Shown in pieces: positions 17,551 to 24,361 of a DNA stretch of 24,361 bases. Below the pieces are notes generated by a model. The model worked only from the letters and a program-made list of their open reading frames with translations, ran no database searches and had not been told where the DNA came from. How positions within the stretch are numbered: position 1 is the stretch's first letter; every line of letters begins with the position of its first letter. The stretch comes from Phycisphaerae bacterium (lineage in GTDB: Bacteria > Planctomycetota > Phycisphaerae > UBA1845): contig BQJS01000052.1 of the NCBI GenBank assembly GCA_021604825.1, positions 1-24,361 of the forward strand, given 5' to 3'. The position numbers and the translations under genes are program-made.

Positions 17551-18032
17551 GGCAATCGCGTCCCGGCGTCGTCGTTAGGTTCAATTTCCTTTACCGCCCC
17601 AACAAGATCCACGCCACTGGCTACTGGCTTCGGAGGATCCAGATCCGGTCCGTAGTAATCATCCATCCGTGATTTTCGCTTTTTCTGCCCAGACATGCCG
17701 CGCTTGCGCGCTTTCGAGAAGGCGTACAGATTCAGGAAGTGCATCGCGCCGAGAACGAGTAAGACCATTCCGACTTTCGTGCTGGTGTATTCGATCGCCT
17801 CGACCCAGTCGTTCGGCTTGGCGCCGAATCGTAGAACGGTGGTCACGTACCCGATGTTGAGTAGATAGAACCCCACAACTAGCAGGTGATTTACCGAATC
17901 AGCCAACTCTGTATTCCCGCCGAACGCATCCACCAAAAAAATGCGCCCGTTGCGAAACAAAGTCCGAGCCACCCAAACCGTAATCGCCACACTGATTGCC
18001 AAATAGACGCCGTAAGTCACTGATGTATACAT
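17547..18032 (-). CDS. conserved three-TM membrane protein
   Basis: A 161-residue protein of unknown function, with hydrophobic segments at about residues 5-23, 46-68 and 85-104, then a basic stretch (KARKRGMSGQKKRK) and an acidic tail that likely lies in the cytoplasm. GGAG lies 6 nt before the ATG. Its start overlaps the end of the DUF393 gene by 16 nt and its stop overlaps the epimerase start. The tight packing suggests its product works with both neighbours. I do not recognise its family. Confidence 0.85.
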   Translation of the reverse strand: MYTSVTYGVYLAISVAITVWVARTLFRNGRIFLVDAFGGNTELADSVNHLLVVGFYLLNIGYVTTVLRFGAKPNDWVEAIEYTSTKVGMVLLVLGAMHFLNLYAFSKARKRGMSGQKKRKSRMDDYYGPDLDPPKPVASGVDLVGAVKEIEPNDDAGTRLP

Positions 18033-18505
18033 GATGATTCTCCTTTGCCGAGGTCCGGCCCGGTTCGAATGGACTCACATTGAGACAATGCGCACCGAGC
18101 GTTCGTTGGTTTTAATTTGCGACAGCAGGCGTTTGAAATGCAGAAGCGGTTCGCCGCGATATGGCGGTAGATGGTTCGCAGGATGATCATGACACCGGGG
18201 ATGCGGGAGAGGGCGTAGAGTGGCCACGCCCACCAGATGCGTTGTGCGACGAACACGACCGCTTCCGCACCACCGACGACTTGCCCGTCGGGTGATAGCA
18301 CACGTACTTCGGTGAGCGGTTCGCCTTCGCTTAGACCGAGTCGTTCGCGCACCCATGCCGTTTGCTGCGGGGCAATGCGGTAGCCGATTCGCCGAAAGAT
18401 GCCGGCGAAACGGTTGGCCAGCGTGACGCACATCGGGCATTCGCCATCGAAGAACACCCATCCACTTTCGAGCCCCGCGTCTGTTTGTTTCGTTATTTCT
18501 GTCAT
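18017..18505 (-). CDS. DCC-family (DUF393) thiol-disulfide oxidoreductase-like protein
   Basis: A 162-residue protein with the family hallmark FFDGECPMC (D20, C23, C26) near the N-terminus, a middle part TEVRVLSPDGQVVGGAEAV, a WWAWPLYALSRIPG hydrophobic stretch and a YRHIAANRF ending. The DxxCxxC pair is the presumed redox or metal site; function of the family is poorly known. An additional Cys-rich tail (SNACCRKL) is odd for the family. The ATG lies inside the palindromic operator at 18496-18513 and has no ribosome binding site upstream, so the transcript may be leaderless. It starts the operon with the three-TM protein and the epimerase. Confidence 0.88.
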   Translation of the reverse strand: MTEITKQTDAGLESGWVFFDGECPMCVTLANRFAGIFRRIGYRIAPQQTAWVRERLGLSEGEPLTEVRVLSPDGQVVGGAEAVVFVAQRIWWAWPLYALSRIPGVMIILRTIYRHIAANRFCISNACCRKLKPTNARCALSQCESIRTGPDLGKGESSCIHQ

Positions 18506-18513
18506 AACAGAAA
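18496..18513. promoter_or_regulatory. predicted operator overlapping the DUF393 start
   Basis: TTTCTGT-CATA-ACAGAAA is a perfect 7-bp inverted repeat with a 4-bp centre. On the minus strand the ATG start of the DUF393 gene lies in its middle. It matches 14 of 18 bases of the palindrome upstream of the GbsR-type gene, so it is likely that regulator's binding site. Confidence 0.7.
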
Positions 18514-18600
18514 CTCGCTGTTAAAAAAACACGTGTGTGAACCCGCTGAGACTATCCTGCCTTTTGAACTTCAACGGTCGCATTGGCAGTGCTCTCGCAA

Positions 18601-19134
18601 TCACTTCGCCCCACCCGGTATGAGTTTGAGGATCTTGTCGCCCATCTTCATGAATTTGATCAACGCGCCTTTCGGCAGGCGGCGCATTTGTCCGTACCAG
18701 GCGGTCATTGATTCAAAGAACTCCAACATATCGCCGAGGCGCTGTTGGGTGTGGTCATCCTTCGACTTGCCCTTAGCCCCACTCGTCAGCTCGCGCAGGA
18801 CGGCAAGCGTTGGATCGGTCTCGCGCTTTTTGCGTTCGTCGAGAATGATTCGGAACATCTCCCAAACGTCTTTCATCGACTCATAATGATCGCGGCGATC
18901 GCCCATGACGTGCACAACTTTGACAATCCCCCACCCTTGCAATTCGCGGAGACTGTTGCTGACGTTTGAGCGCGCCACGGTAAGCGTCTCGGCGATGTCT
19001 TCAGCATGAAGCGGATCGGGCGAAAGGAACAGAAGTGCATGAATCTGAGCCACGGTGCGATTCACGCCCCACTTGGTGCCCATCTCGCCCCAATGAAGGA
19101 TGAAACTCTCGGTTGTCGGCGTCATCTTGAACAC
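18601..19134 (-). CDS. GbsR/MarR-type transcriptional regulator
   Basis: A 177-residue DNA-binding protein. Start is the GTG at 19134, chosen because AGGAG lies 6 nt upstream. The winged-helix domain fits the GbsR group: WGEMGTKWGVNRTVAQIHALL, LSPDPLHAEDIAETL, the recognition helix ARSNVSNSLRELQGWGIV (54-71), and HVMGDRRDHYES, a GbsR-specific feature. A C-terminal helix follows. GbsR-like proteins usually act as repressors sensing small ligands. The gene leads the minus-strand unit, 95 nt before the DUF393 gene. A palindrome lies 27 nt upstream of its start, overlapping a possible TATAGA element; a similar one overlaps the DUF393 start. Confidence 0.9.
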   Translation of the reverse strand: MFKMTPTTESFILHWGEMGTKWGVNRTVAQIHALLFLSPDPLHAEDIAETLTVARSNVSNSLRELQGWGIVKVVHVMGDRRDHYESMKDVWEMFRIILDERKKRETDPTLAVLRELTSGAKGKSKDDHTQQRLGDMLEFFESMTAWYGQMRRLPKGALIKFMKMGDKILKLIPGGAK

Positions 19135-19160
19135 GTCACACTCCTGCCATATTTCCTTGA

Positions 19161-19178
19161 TTTCTGTCTATACAGAAC
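19161..19178. promoter_or_regulatory. predicted operator of the GbsR-type gene
   Basis: TTCTGT-CTAT-ACAGAA is a perfect 6-bp inverted repeat, 27 nt upstream of the GTG start. A TATAGA hexamer on the minus strand overlaps it, so a bound repressor could block RNA polymerase. It is the partner of the site at 18496-18513. Confidence 0.7.
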
Positions 19179-19218
19179 ATACCGCACAAACGGGGTGCTG
19201 TCAAGCAGCATGTTGAGA

Positions 19219-19542
19219 TTACTTAGCCTCCGAACGATTCGCCGCCCTCACAAGCCAATTGCAACTGGTCCGAGTCAAAGCTACTCCCCCAAGAAATGCC
19301 GCCGAGTCAGCGTGGTGGACTGACCCTGCGGCATTGGTAGTTACCCGCAGATTCTGCTGCGAACGCCACGCGACCCGACGCGCGGACGATTCGAATCTGA
19401 CGTAGTCTTCGTCTAGTTCGTCGGGCACCAAATCAAAGTCGCTGCCATAGCGGCTGGCATACATCCGGGTGACACGTTTTGTCAGGAAAATGGCTGGATT
19501 CGAAAGCCATTTGAGCCCAAGATGTGCTTCTCGGGCATACAC
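19219..19542 (-). CDS. doubtful small hypothetical ORF or gene remnant
   Basis: A 107-codon minus-strand frame starting at GTG at 19542, with a stop 11 codons upstream. Codons look partly coding-like (EAHLGLKWLSNPAIFLTKR, DELDEDYVRFESS), but I recognise no family and there is no ribosome binding site. It lies between the divergent regulator and nitroreductase genes, in a region otherwise without a gene (19179-19583). It may be an old gene fragment or chance. Confidence 0.3.
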   Translation of the reverse strand: MYAREAHLGLKWLSNPAIFLTKRVTRMYASRYGSDFDLVPDELDEDYVRFESSARRVAWRSQQNLRVTTNAAGSVHHADSAAFLGGVALTRTSCNWLVRAANRSEAK

Positions 19543-19583
19543 ATCGTTGAGGGCCGGCCAATTGCGATCGTGGAATTAAGCTA

Positions 19584-20576
19584 ATGAGCAAACTCGAAAA
19601 CCCGTGGCGAACCCTCATTCAAGCCGCCGCAAGTTCGCCTTCGCCGCACAACGCTCAACCGTGGAAGGTACGAATTATTGACGATTCGCGCGCGGAACTA
19701 TTCATCGATCGCAAGCGTGCCCTGCCCGACGAAGATACCACCGGGTGTTTCATGATCTGCGCCATGGGCATTTTCTGCGAGGCGCTGGAAGGCATCGCGG
19801 CGACTCATGGCCTCAAACTTGCGGCTGAGTATTTTGAACCCAGCTACGAGAACGAGTTGAATCTGTTTGCAAAGTTTGAACTGACCGAGGCGGACGATGA
19901 TTGCGTTCCCTACCCGAGAGAACTCTATTCAAAACGAAAAACGTCACGTTTGCCGAATCTCAAAAAGCCGGTACCAGACGAGCTACCCACAAAACTGAAA
20001 GCCATCGATAGCGGGACCGATCAGCAACTCTCCGTCATTTCCGACCCGCAACTGATTCATTGGATCATGGATTTGAATCTTGAGACGACGTTCATCGACA
20101 TGAACAATGCCCCCTATCGCAAGGAATTCCACAATTGGGTGCGAACAAAACCGCGCGAAGCCGCAAGACGGCGAGACGGACTTGACGCCCGATGCATGAA
20201 TCTCAAACCGATCGAGTTCTGGATGAACGCCAATTTCTATTGGATGTACCGAATTCCGATCGTCTCGACGTTTATCAAATACTGGTACAACTTCCGCATC
20301 GGGCACATTCAACATTTCGGAATCATCTCCGGATCATTTTGGGAAAACGAATCAGCGGTTTCGGCGGGCAGATATCTATTGAAACTCTGGCTGGAGATGG
20401 CCCGCAACGACATCTACCTTCACCCATTTGGCAATCTCGTCACCAATCTTGAAACGCGAAGTACGCTGGAGAAAAAACTCGGGATCGAAAACATCTGGCT
20501 CGTTTTTAGAATGGGATACACACAGGAACCTCCGGAGAGCTACCGACTCGATGTCTCAGAAATTATCATTGACTGA
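19584..20576 (+). CDS. Acg-like nitroreductase family protein
   Basis: A 330-residue protein. Near the N-terminus is SPSPHNAQPWKVRI (about 18-31), an FMN/phosphate-binding signature of the Acg-type nitroreductase branch (compare 'APSxHNTQPW'). Next is CFMICAMGIFCEALEGIAATHGL, the dimer helix. The end, ENIWLVFRMGYTQEPPESYR, matches the conserved RxGY tail of the family. It would be a flavin enzyme or, like Acg, a flavin-binding protein; activity and substrate are unknown. Its end overlaps the ATG of the adenylate-forming gene by 26 nt, so they form one operon. There is no clear ribosome binding site. The promoter must lie in the 19179-19583 gap. Confidence 0.85.
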   Translation: MSKLENPWRTLIQAAASSPSPHNAQPWKVRIIDDSRAELFIDRKRALPDEDTTGCFMICAMGIFCEALEGIAATHGLKLAAEYFEPSYENELNLFAKFELTEADDDCVPYPRELYSKRKTSRLPNLKKPVPDELPTKLKAIDSGTDQQLSVISDPQLIHWIMDLNLETTFIDMNNAPYRKEFHNWVRTKPREAARRRDGLDARCMNLKPIEFWMNANFYWMYRIPIVSTFIKYWYNFRIGHIQHFGIISGSFWENESAVSAGRYLLKLWLEMARNDIYLHPFGNLVTNLETRSTLEKKLGIENIWLVFRMGYTQEPPESYRLDVSEIIID

Positions 20577-22056
20577 TCATTTGCTCCTCTTCGCTTGCGA
20601 AACCGGCAGCCGCATGTTCCGATTCTTCGCGCGAATGTTTCCCTCCATGCGCACGCGTTCGGGCGTGCTGGGAGGGATACGCTTCCAACCGTTGCTCCAA
20701 TCGATTTGCAGACTCAAAGCGCACGCGGTGTTCATCAAAGCCAAGAAAACGTGCCCCGCCTATCGAGAATTTCTAAATAAGAGCGACTGGCCAAAGCCGA
20801 GATGGGCCGATGTATCCAACCTGCCCGAAACCACCAAAGACAACTACGTCCGGGCGTATTCCATCGAGGACCGATGCTACGGTGGTGCGATTCCGCGCAA
20901 GGGTGTCGTCATCGACGAATCGTCCGGTTCGAGCGGTACGCCCAACAACTGGGTCCGTGGGCTGGACGAACGTCGCTGCGTCAAAGCCCTGATGGAGATC
21001 GCGTATCAACTCAAGTATGGTTCCGAAGACTTCATGCTTTTGAACTGCTTTGCGCTGGGTCCGTGGGCAACCGGCATGAACGTCTCCATGTCGATGGCCG
21101 ACTCGCTCATTCTCAAATCCATCGGTCCGGACAAGTTAAAACTCGAAAACACGCTCAAACTGTTTGGCAATCGATACCGCTATCTGATTTCCGGATACCC
21201 ACCGTTCGTCAAAGATTTCCTGAACTCGACCGATTTGGACCTTGCGGAGATGGACGTGCATTTGATCGTCGGTGGCGAGGGGATGACGGAAGGCCTGCGC
21301 GATTATTTTCTGGAATCGTTTAAGAGCGTTTACTCCTCGTTTGGTGCGTCGGACCTGGAGATCAATATTGCGGCTGAGACCGACTTCACCGTTGCGTTGC
21401 GGCGGTTGTGCTTCAAGGACAGTGCGCTCTGCGAAGCCATGTTTGGGCGCACCGATGCCCCGATGATTTTTCAGTACAACCCGTTGGACTACGTCATTGA
21501 AACCAACGATGACGGCGAGTTGATCTTCACCATTGCCAGACTTTCCAACATCGCCCCCAAGATTCGATACAACTTGCGGGATTTTGGTGGAACGGTTGGC
21601 TATGCCGATGCACTCGATGCGGTTGCCAGGCACGGCCATGACGTTGCAGCCCTTCGTCAACAGCGATGCTTTCCATTGCTCTATTTGTTCGGAAGAAGCG
21701 ACCTGACCGTCTCGTTCTATGGGGCCAACATTTATACATCCGACCTCGATCACATCATTCACCAGGATCCGGATATGGTGCGGCTGATCCATTCCTTCCA
21801 CATGCAGGTCGAAGAAACACCGAAACTTGAGAAGCAACTCAGGATCAGCCTTGAGCGAACACAGCAGGACGTGCCGGTACCCAATGCGATCGAACTGCGC
21901 GACGTGATTTTCGAGTCGTTACAGAAGCACAATCAGGATTTTCGCGAGGTATCGAAGATGTTTTCGAGAGAGCAGTTTATCGTGGACTTGCACGATCACG
22001 CGACGGGCCCGTTCGCCAATCGAGACATCCGCCTGAAGAATTGTTACATCGGCTAG
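20551..22056 (+). CDS. PaaK / coenzyme F390 synthetase-like adenylate-forming enzyme
   Basis: The frame is open from 20428, but the ATG at 20551 (MSQKLSLTDHLLLF) fits the family and leaves a short overlap with the nitroreductase. GGAGAG lies about 12 nt upstream. The 501-residue protein has the phosphate loop SSGSSGTP at residues 124-131, a SFGASDLEINIAAE block (the usual YGxxE position), YNLRDFGG, and LFGRSDLTVSFYGANIYTSDLDHII. K496 near the end may be the catalytic lysine. Relatives ligate CoA to phenylacetate or AMP to coenzyme F420. Planctomycetes are not usually considered F420 users, so the substrate is unknown. No carrier protein is adjacent. It ends 13 nt from the convergent cydB stop. 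Confidence 0.85.
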   Translation: MSQKLSLTDHLLLFACETGSRMFRFFARMFPSMRTRSGVLGGIRFQPLLQSICRLKAHAVFIKAKKTCPAYREFLNKSDWPKPRWADVSNLPETTKDNYVRAYSIEDRCYGGAIPRKGVVIDESSGSSGTPNNWVRGLDERRCVKALMEIAYQLKYGSEDFMLLNCFALGPWATGMNVSMSMADSLILKSIGPDKLKLENTLKLFGNRYRYLISGYPPFVKDFLNSTDLDLAEMDVHLIVGGEGMTEGLRDYFLESFKSVYSSFGASDLEINIAAETDFTVALRRLCFKDSALCEAMFGRTDAPMIFQYNPLDYVIETNDDGELIFTIARLSNIAPKIRYNLRDFGGTVGYADALDAVARHGHDVAALRQQRCFPLLYLFGRSDLTVSFYGANIYTSDLDHIIHQDPDMVRLIHSFHMQVEETPKLEKQLRISLERTQQDVPVPNAIELRDVIFESLQKHNQDFREVSKMFSREQFIVDLHDHATGPFANRDIRLKNCYIG

Positions 22057-22069
22057 ATTCGGGTATTCG

Positions 22070-23098
22070 TCAGTAGCTTTCGTGCGAGATGTAGACCTTG
22101 CCTCGAAACGTCCAGTAGACCACGCCGGAATACGTCAGCACGAACGGAATACCGATCACCGCGATCAGCAACATGAGTCGCAGGGTTCCCTCACTTGATC
22201 GGGCGTTGTAGACCGTCATGTGCCACGATTCATCCAGGGACGATGGCACGAGGTTTGGAAAAATCGCCGTCGCGAATAGTGTTGCGAACGCGGCGATCGT
22301 TGCGCATGAACTGACGAATGCGTAGGCGGGCTTCTTGAGGAACATCGCCCTTGGAATGTTCGCAACGGCGAGCACATTCAGCATCGGCACGGCCCACAGC
22401 CACTTGTTGTCGTGGAAATTCTTGAACGCTCGAGGAATTTCAACAAGCGTGACCATCGTCGTAAAGATATACGCGATCAGAAAAAACCCAAACGTTCGCC
22501 AAATCCACCGTTCGATCGTTCGCTGCAAGTCACCTTCGGTCTTGAGGTACAAGAAGATCGCGCCGTGCATGCTGAACAACGCCACCGTCAACACACCCAC
22601 GAGGAGCGGATAGAACGATAATTGTTCAAATACGCTTTGATGGATGACCATGTCGTCATTGACCGGCATCCCCTGCATCACGTTGCCAGCCGCCACACCA
22701 AACAAGAATGCGGCTAACAAGCTTGAACCAAAGAACCCATAGTCCCACGCCGTCCGCCAAAGTCGATGCTCCGTCTTTGAACGAAACTCGATACTCACCG
22801 CCCGAAAGATCAACGCAAACAGTAGCAACATGAACGCCACGTAAAACCCACTGAACACAGTCGCATAGGCTTCCGGAAACGCGGCAAAGAGCGCCCCACC
22901 AAACGTCACCAGCCACACCTCATTGCCGTCCCACAACGGCCCGATTGAATTGAGGATGATCCGGCGATCTCGGTCACTCTTGGCGATCGGATGCAAGATG
23001 CCCACGCCAAAATCGAATCCGTCGAGGATGGCGTATCCCACGAGCAGAAAACCGAGCAGCCCAAACCAAATCAATGACAGCGTATCGTGCGAGAACAT
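22070..23098 (-). CDS. cydB: cytochrome bd ubiquinol oxidase subunit II
   Basis: A 342-residue integral membrane protein with about eight segments, partner of CydA in the terminal quinol oxidase that reduces oxygen to water. Family marks: IWFGLLGFLLVGYAILDGFDFGVG, GPLWDGNEVWLVTFGGALFAAFPEAYA (both shortened), IFRAVSIEFR, WDYGFFGSSLLAAFLFGVAAGN and the C-terminal VYNARSSEGTLRLMLLIAV. The start overlaps the cydA stop in TAATG, so the pair is coupled. No cydX-type small frame follows, and the stop lies 13 nt from the convergent ligase gene. Confidence 0.95.
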   Translation of the reverse strand: MFSHDTLSLIWFGLLGFLLVGYAILDGFDFGVGILHPIAKSDRDRRIILNSIGPLWDGNEVWLVTFGGALFAAFPEAYATVFSGFYVAFMLLLFALIFRAVSIEFRSKTEHRLWRTAWDYGFFGSSLLAAFLFGVAAGNVMQGMPVNDDMVIHQSVFEQLSFYPLLVGVLTVALFSMHGAIFLYLKTEGDLQRTIERWIWRTFGFFLIAYIFTTMVTLVEIPRAFKNFHDNKWLWAVPMLNVLAVANIPRAMFLKKPAYAFVSSCATIAAFATLFATAIFPNLVPSSLDESWHMTVYNARSSEGTLRLMLLIAVIGIPFVLTYSGVVYWTFRGKVYISHESY

Positions 23099-24361
23099 TA
23101 CGGTTTCTCTTTCGGACTGGTCTCGGTCAGCGAACGCTGGTGGCTGGACATCGTCGCTGCCGTTTTGAAGAACGAGCGATCACAGGGGTCGGAACCGGGC
23201 TCGGGTTCGTCGGGTCCGTGCTGGATCTTGTTGTTGAGTACGAAGATCCAAACGAAAAACAGAAGTAGATAGATGAGTCCGAACATCACGATCGACCAGA
23301 GCACTTGATCCGATGTTACCGCTTCGCTGAGTCCGTCGGCGGTGCGCAGTCCGCGCATCGCCACGCCGTTTTGCTCGCTGGGATGAACGAGCCAAGGTTG
23401 CCGCCCCACTTCAGCCGCGATCCAACCGGCTTGGTTGGCGATCATCGGACCGAACACGGCAAACACATAGACCCAAAGCAACCACCGCATGGTGAAGATG
23501 CGACCCCGTCGGAGCAATGGCAACGTTCCGATCGTAAGCACAATGAAACTCACACCGAGTCCCACCATCAGGTGATACATTTGAAACGGCAACCACACCG
23601 GCGGGCGATCTTCGGCGGGGATATCATTCAAACCGGTGATCGAACTTTTGGTGTCGCCCGTGATGAGATAACTGAGCATGCCGGGCACCGACAACCCAAA
23701 ACGCACTTCACCCGTGGTCGAATCCGGCGATCCGAACAGGTACAGGTTGGCGGGTCCGGTTTTGAAGTGTCCTTCAAACGCGGCGAGTTTTGCGGGTTGG
23801 GTGCGGGCGACCTGCTTGGCTTGATCGTGCCCGGTGATGGCGGCTAACAGGCTGAACGTCGCCGCGATAATCAACCCGATCGTGAAGCAGCGCCGGGAGA
23901 ACAATTCGTGGCGTTTCTTGAGGAGGTAATACGAACTGACGGAAGTGACCAAGAACCCTCCGAGAATCAGCGCACCAATCAGCGTATGCGTCAGCCGATC
24001 CACGCTCGACGGATTGAATATCATCGCCCAGAAGTCGGTGATCTCGGCGCGGTGTCGCGTATGATCGCCAACGACCATCTCGACGATGTGATAACCAGCC
24101 GGCGTCTGCTGCCACGAATTCGCGACAACGATCCACACCGCACTGAACATGCTGCCCAGCCAAACCATCAAGCTGGAAAAGAAATGCATCTTGGGCCCAA
24201 CGCGATCCCAACCAAACACCAGAACCGCAAGGAAACCAGACTCAAGAAAGAATGCGAAAATACCCTCTGCCGCCAGCGCCGAACCGAACACGTCGCCCAC
24301 AAAGCGGCTATACGCCGCCCAGTTGGTGCCAAACTCGAACTCCATCACGAGTCCGGTCGCA
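23098..24361 (-). CDS. cydA: cytochrome bd ubiquinol oxidase subunit I, 5' part missing
   Basis: The frame is open to the right edge ([17 protein letters not shown]), so roughly the first 70 residues lie outside; about 420 are present. Motifs: [20 protein letters not shown], the [11 protein letters not shown] helix whose His matches the heme b558 ligand, [29 protein letters not shown] whose Met is the other ligand, and [15 protein letters not shown], the hallmark GRQPW. The loop between the latter helices is short, as in the non-long Q-loop branch. Its end overlaps cydB by one nt. The tail after the last TM is 45 residues, Pro/Glu-rich, without visible motif. Confidence 0.95.
   Translation of the reverse strand, partial: ATGLVMEFEFGTNWAAYSRFVGDVFGSALAAEGIFAFFLESGFLAVLVFGWDRVGPKMHFFSSLMVWLGSMFSAVWIVVANSWQQTPAGYHIVEMVVGDHTRHRAEITDFWAMIFNPSSVDRLTHTLIGALILGGFLVTSVSSYYLLKKRHELFSRRCFTIGLIIAATFSLLAAITGHDQAKQVARTQPAKLAAFEGHFKTGPANLYLFGSPDSTTGEVRFGLSVPGMLSYLITGDTKSSITGLNDIPAEDRPPVWLPFQMYHLMVGLGVSFIVLTIGTLPLLRRGRIFTMRWLLWVYVFAVFGPMIANQAGWIAAEVGRQPWLVHPSEQNGVAMRGLRTADGLSEAVTSDQVLWSIVMFGLIYLLLFFVWIFVLNNKIQHGPDEPEPGSDPCDRSFFKTAATMSSHQRSLTETSPKEKP

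Overview
This window most likely comes from a planctomycete, probably of the Phycisphaerae type. The main reasons are a C-terminal dockerin-like 'DxDxD..LTDYATFISGFTGP' tail on one secreted protein (a pattern I associate with that group), several lipoprotein or secreted families typical of the phylum, frequent genes without a Shine-Dalgarno site, and moderately high GC. No rRNA, tRNA, CRISPR array, transposase or phage gene was seen. The assignment is inference, not a search result.

Left part (1-5267, minus strand): a membrane-anchored coiled-coil protein with a DnaJ-like zinc-finger motif, then an iron-type ABC transporter substrate-binding lipoprotein and a double permease (GTGA overlap), then an NHL-repeat protein that runs off the left edge. 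No ATPase lies in the window. Middle-left (5579-12050, plus strand): a membrane-tethered Mrr-type nuclease-like protein, a secreted protein of carboxypeptidase-regulatory-like repeats ending in a TlpA-like thioredoxin domain, a small conserved protein of unknown function with four cysteines, a LolA-like lipoprotein, and a secreted or membrane RDD-domain protein whose N-terminal coding region contains an 83-nt multi-hairpin palindromic element.

Centre (12113-16529): folC (minus) and aroB (plus) diverge from a 387-nt intergenic region with a good minus-strand promoter and several hairpins. folC carries an unusual basic low-complexity N-terminal extension. After aroB comes a secreted MopE-type metal-binding repeat protein with an exact 135-nt period, closed by a strong terminator.

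Right part: a minus-strand unit of a GbsR/MarR-type regulator, a DCC-family (DUF393) thiol-disulfide protein, a three-TM protein and a TIGR01777 epimerase. The last three overlap one another. Matching TTTCTGT-N4-ACAGAA palindromes lie in front of the regulator gene and across the start codon of the DUF393 gene, which predicts autoregulation and operon control. Divergent from it is an overlapping pair: an Acg-like nitroreductase and a PaaK/F390-synthetase-like adenylate-forming enzyme. The window ends with cydB and a partial cydA (cytochrome bd oxidase) on the minus strand.

The candidates I consider most worth following as little-described systems are the nitroreductase-ligase pair, the GbsR-DUF393 regulon with its two operators, and the palindromic element read through in frame inside the RDD gene.
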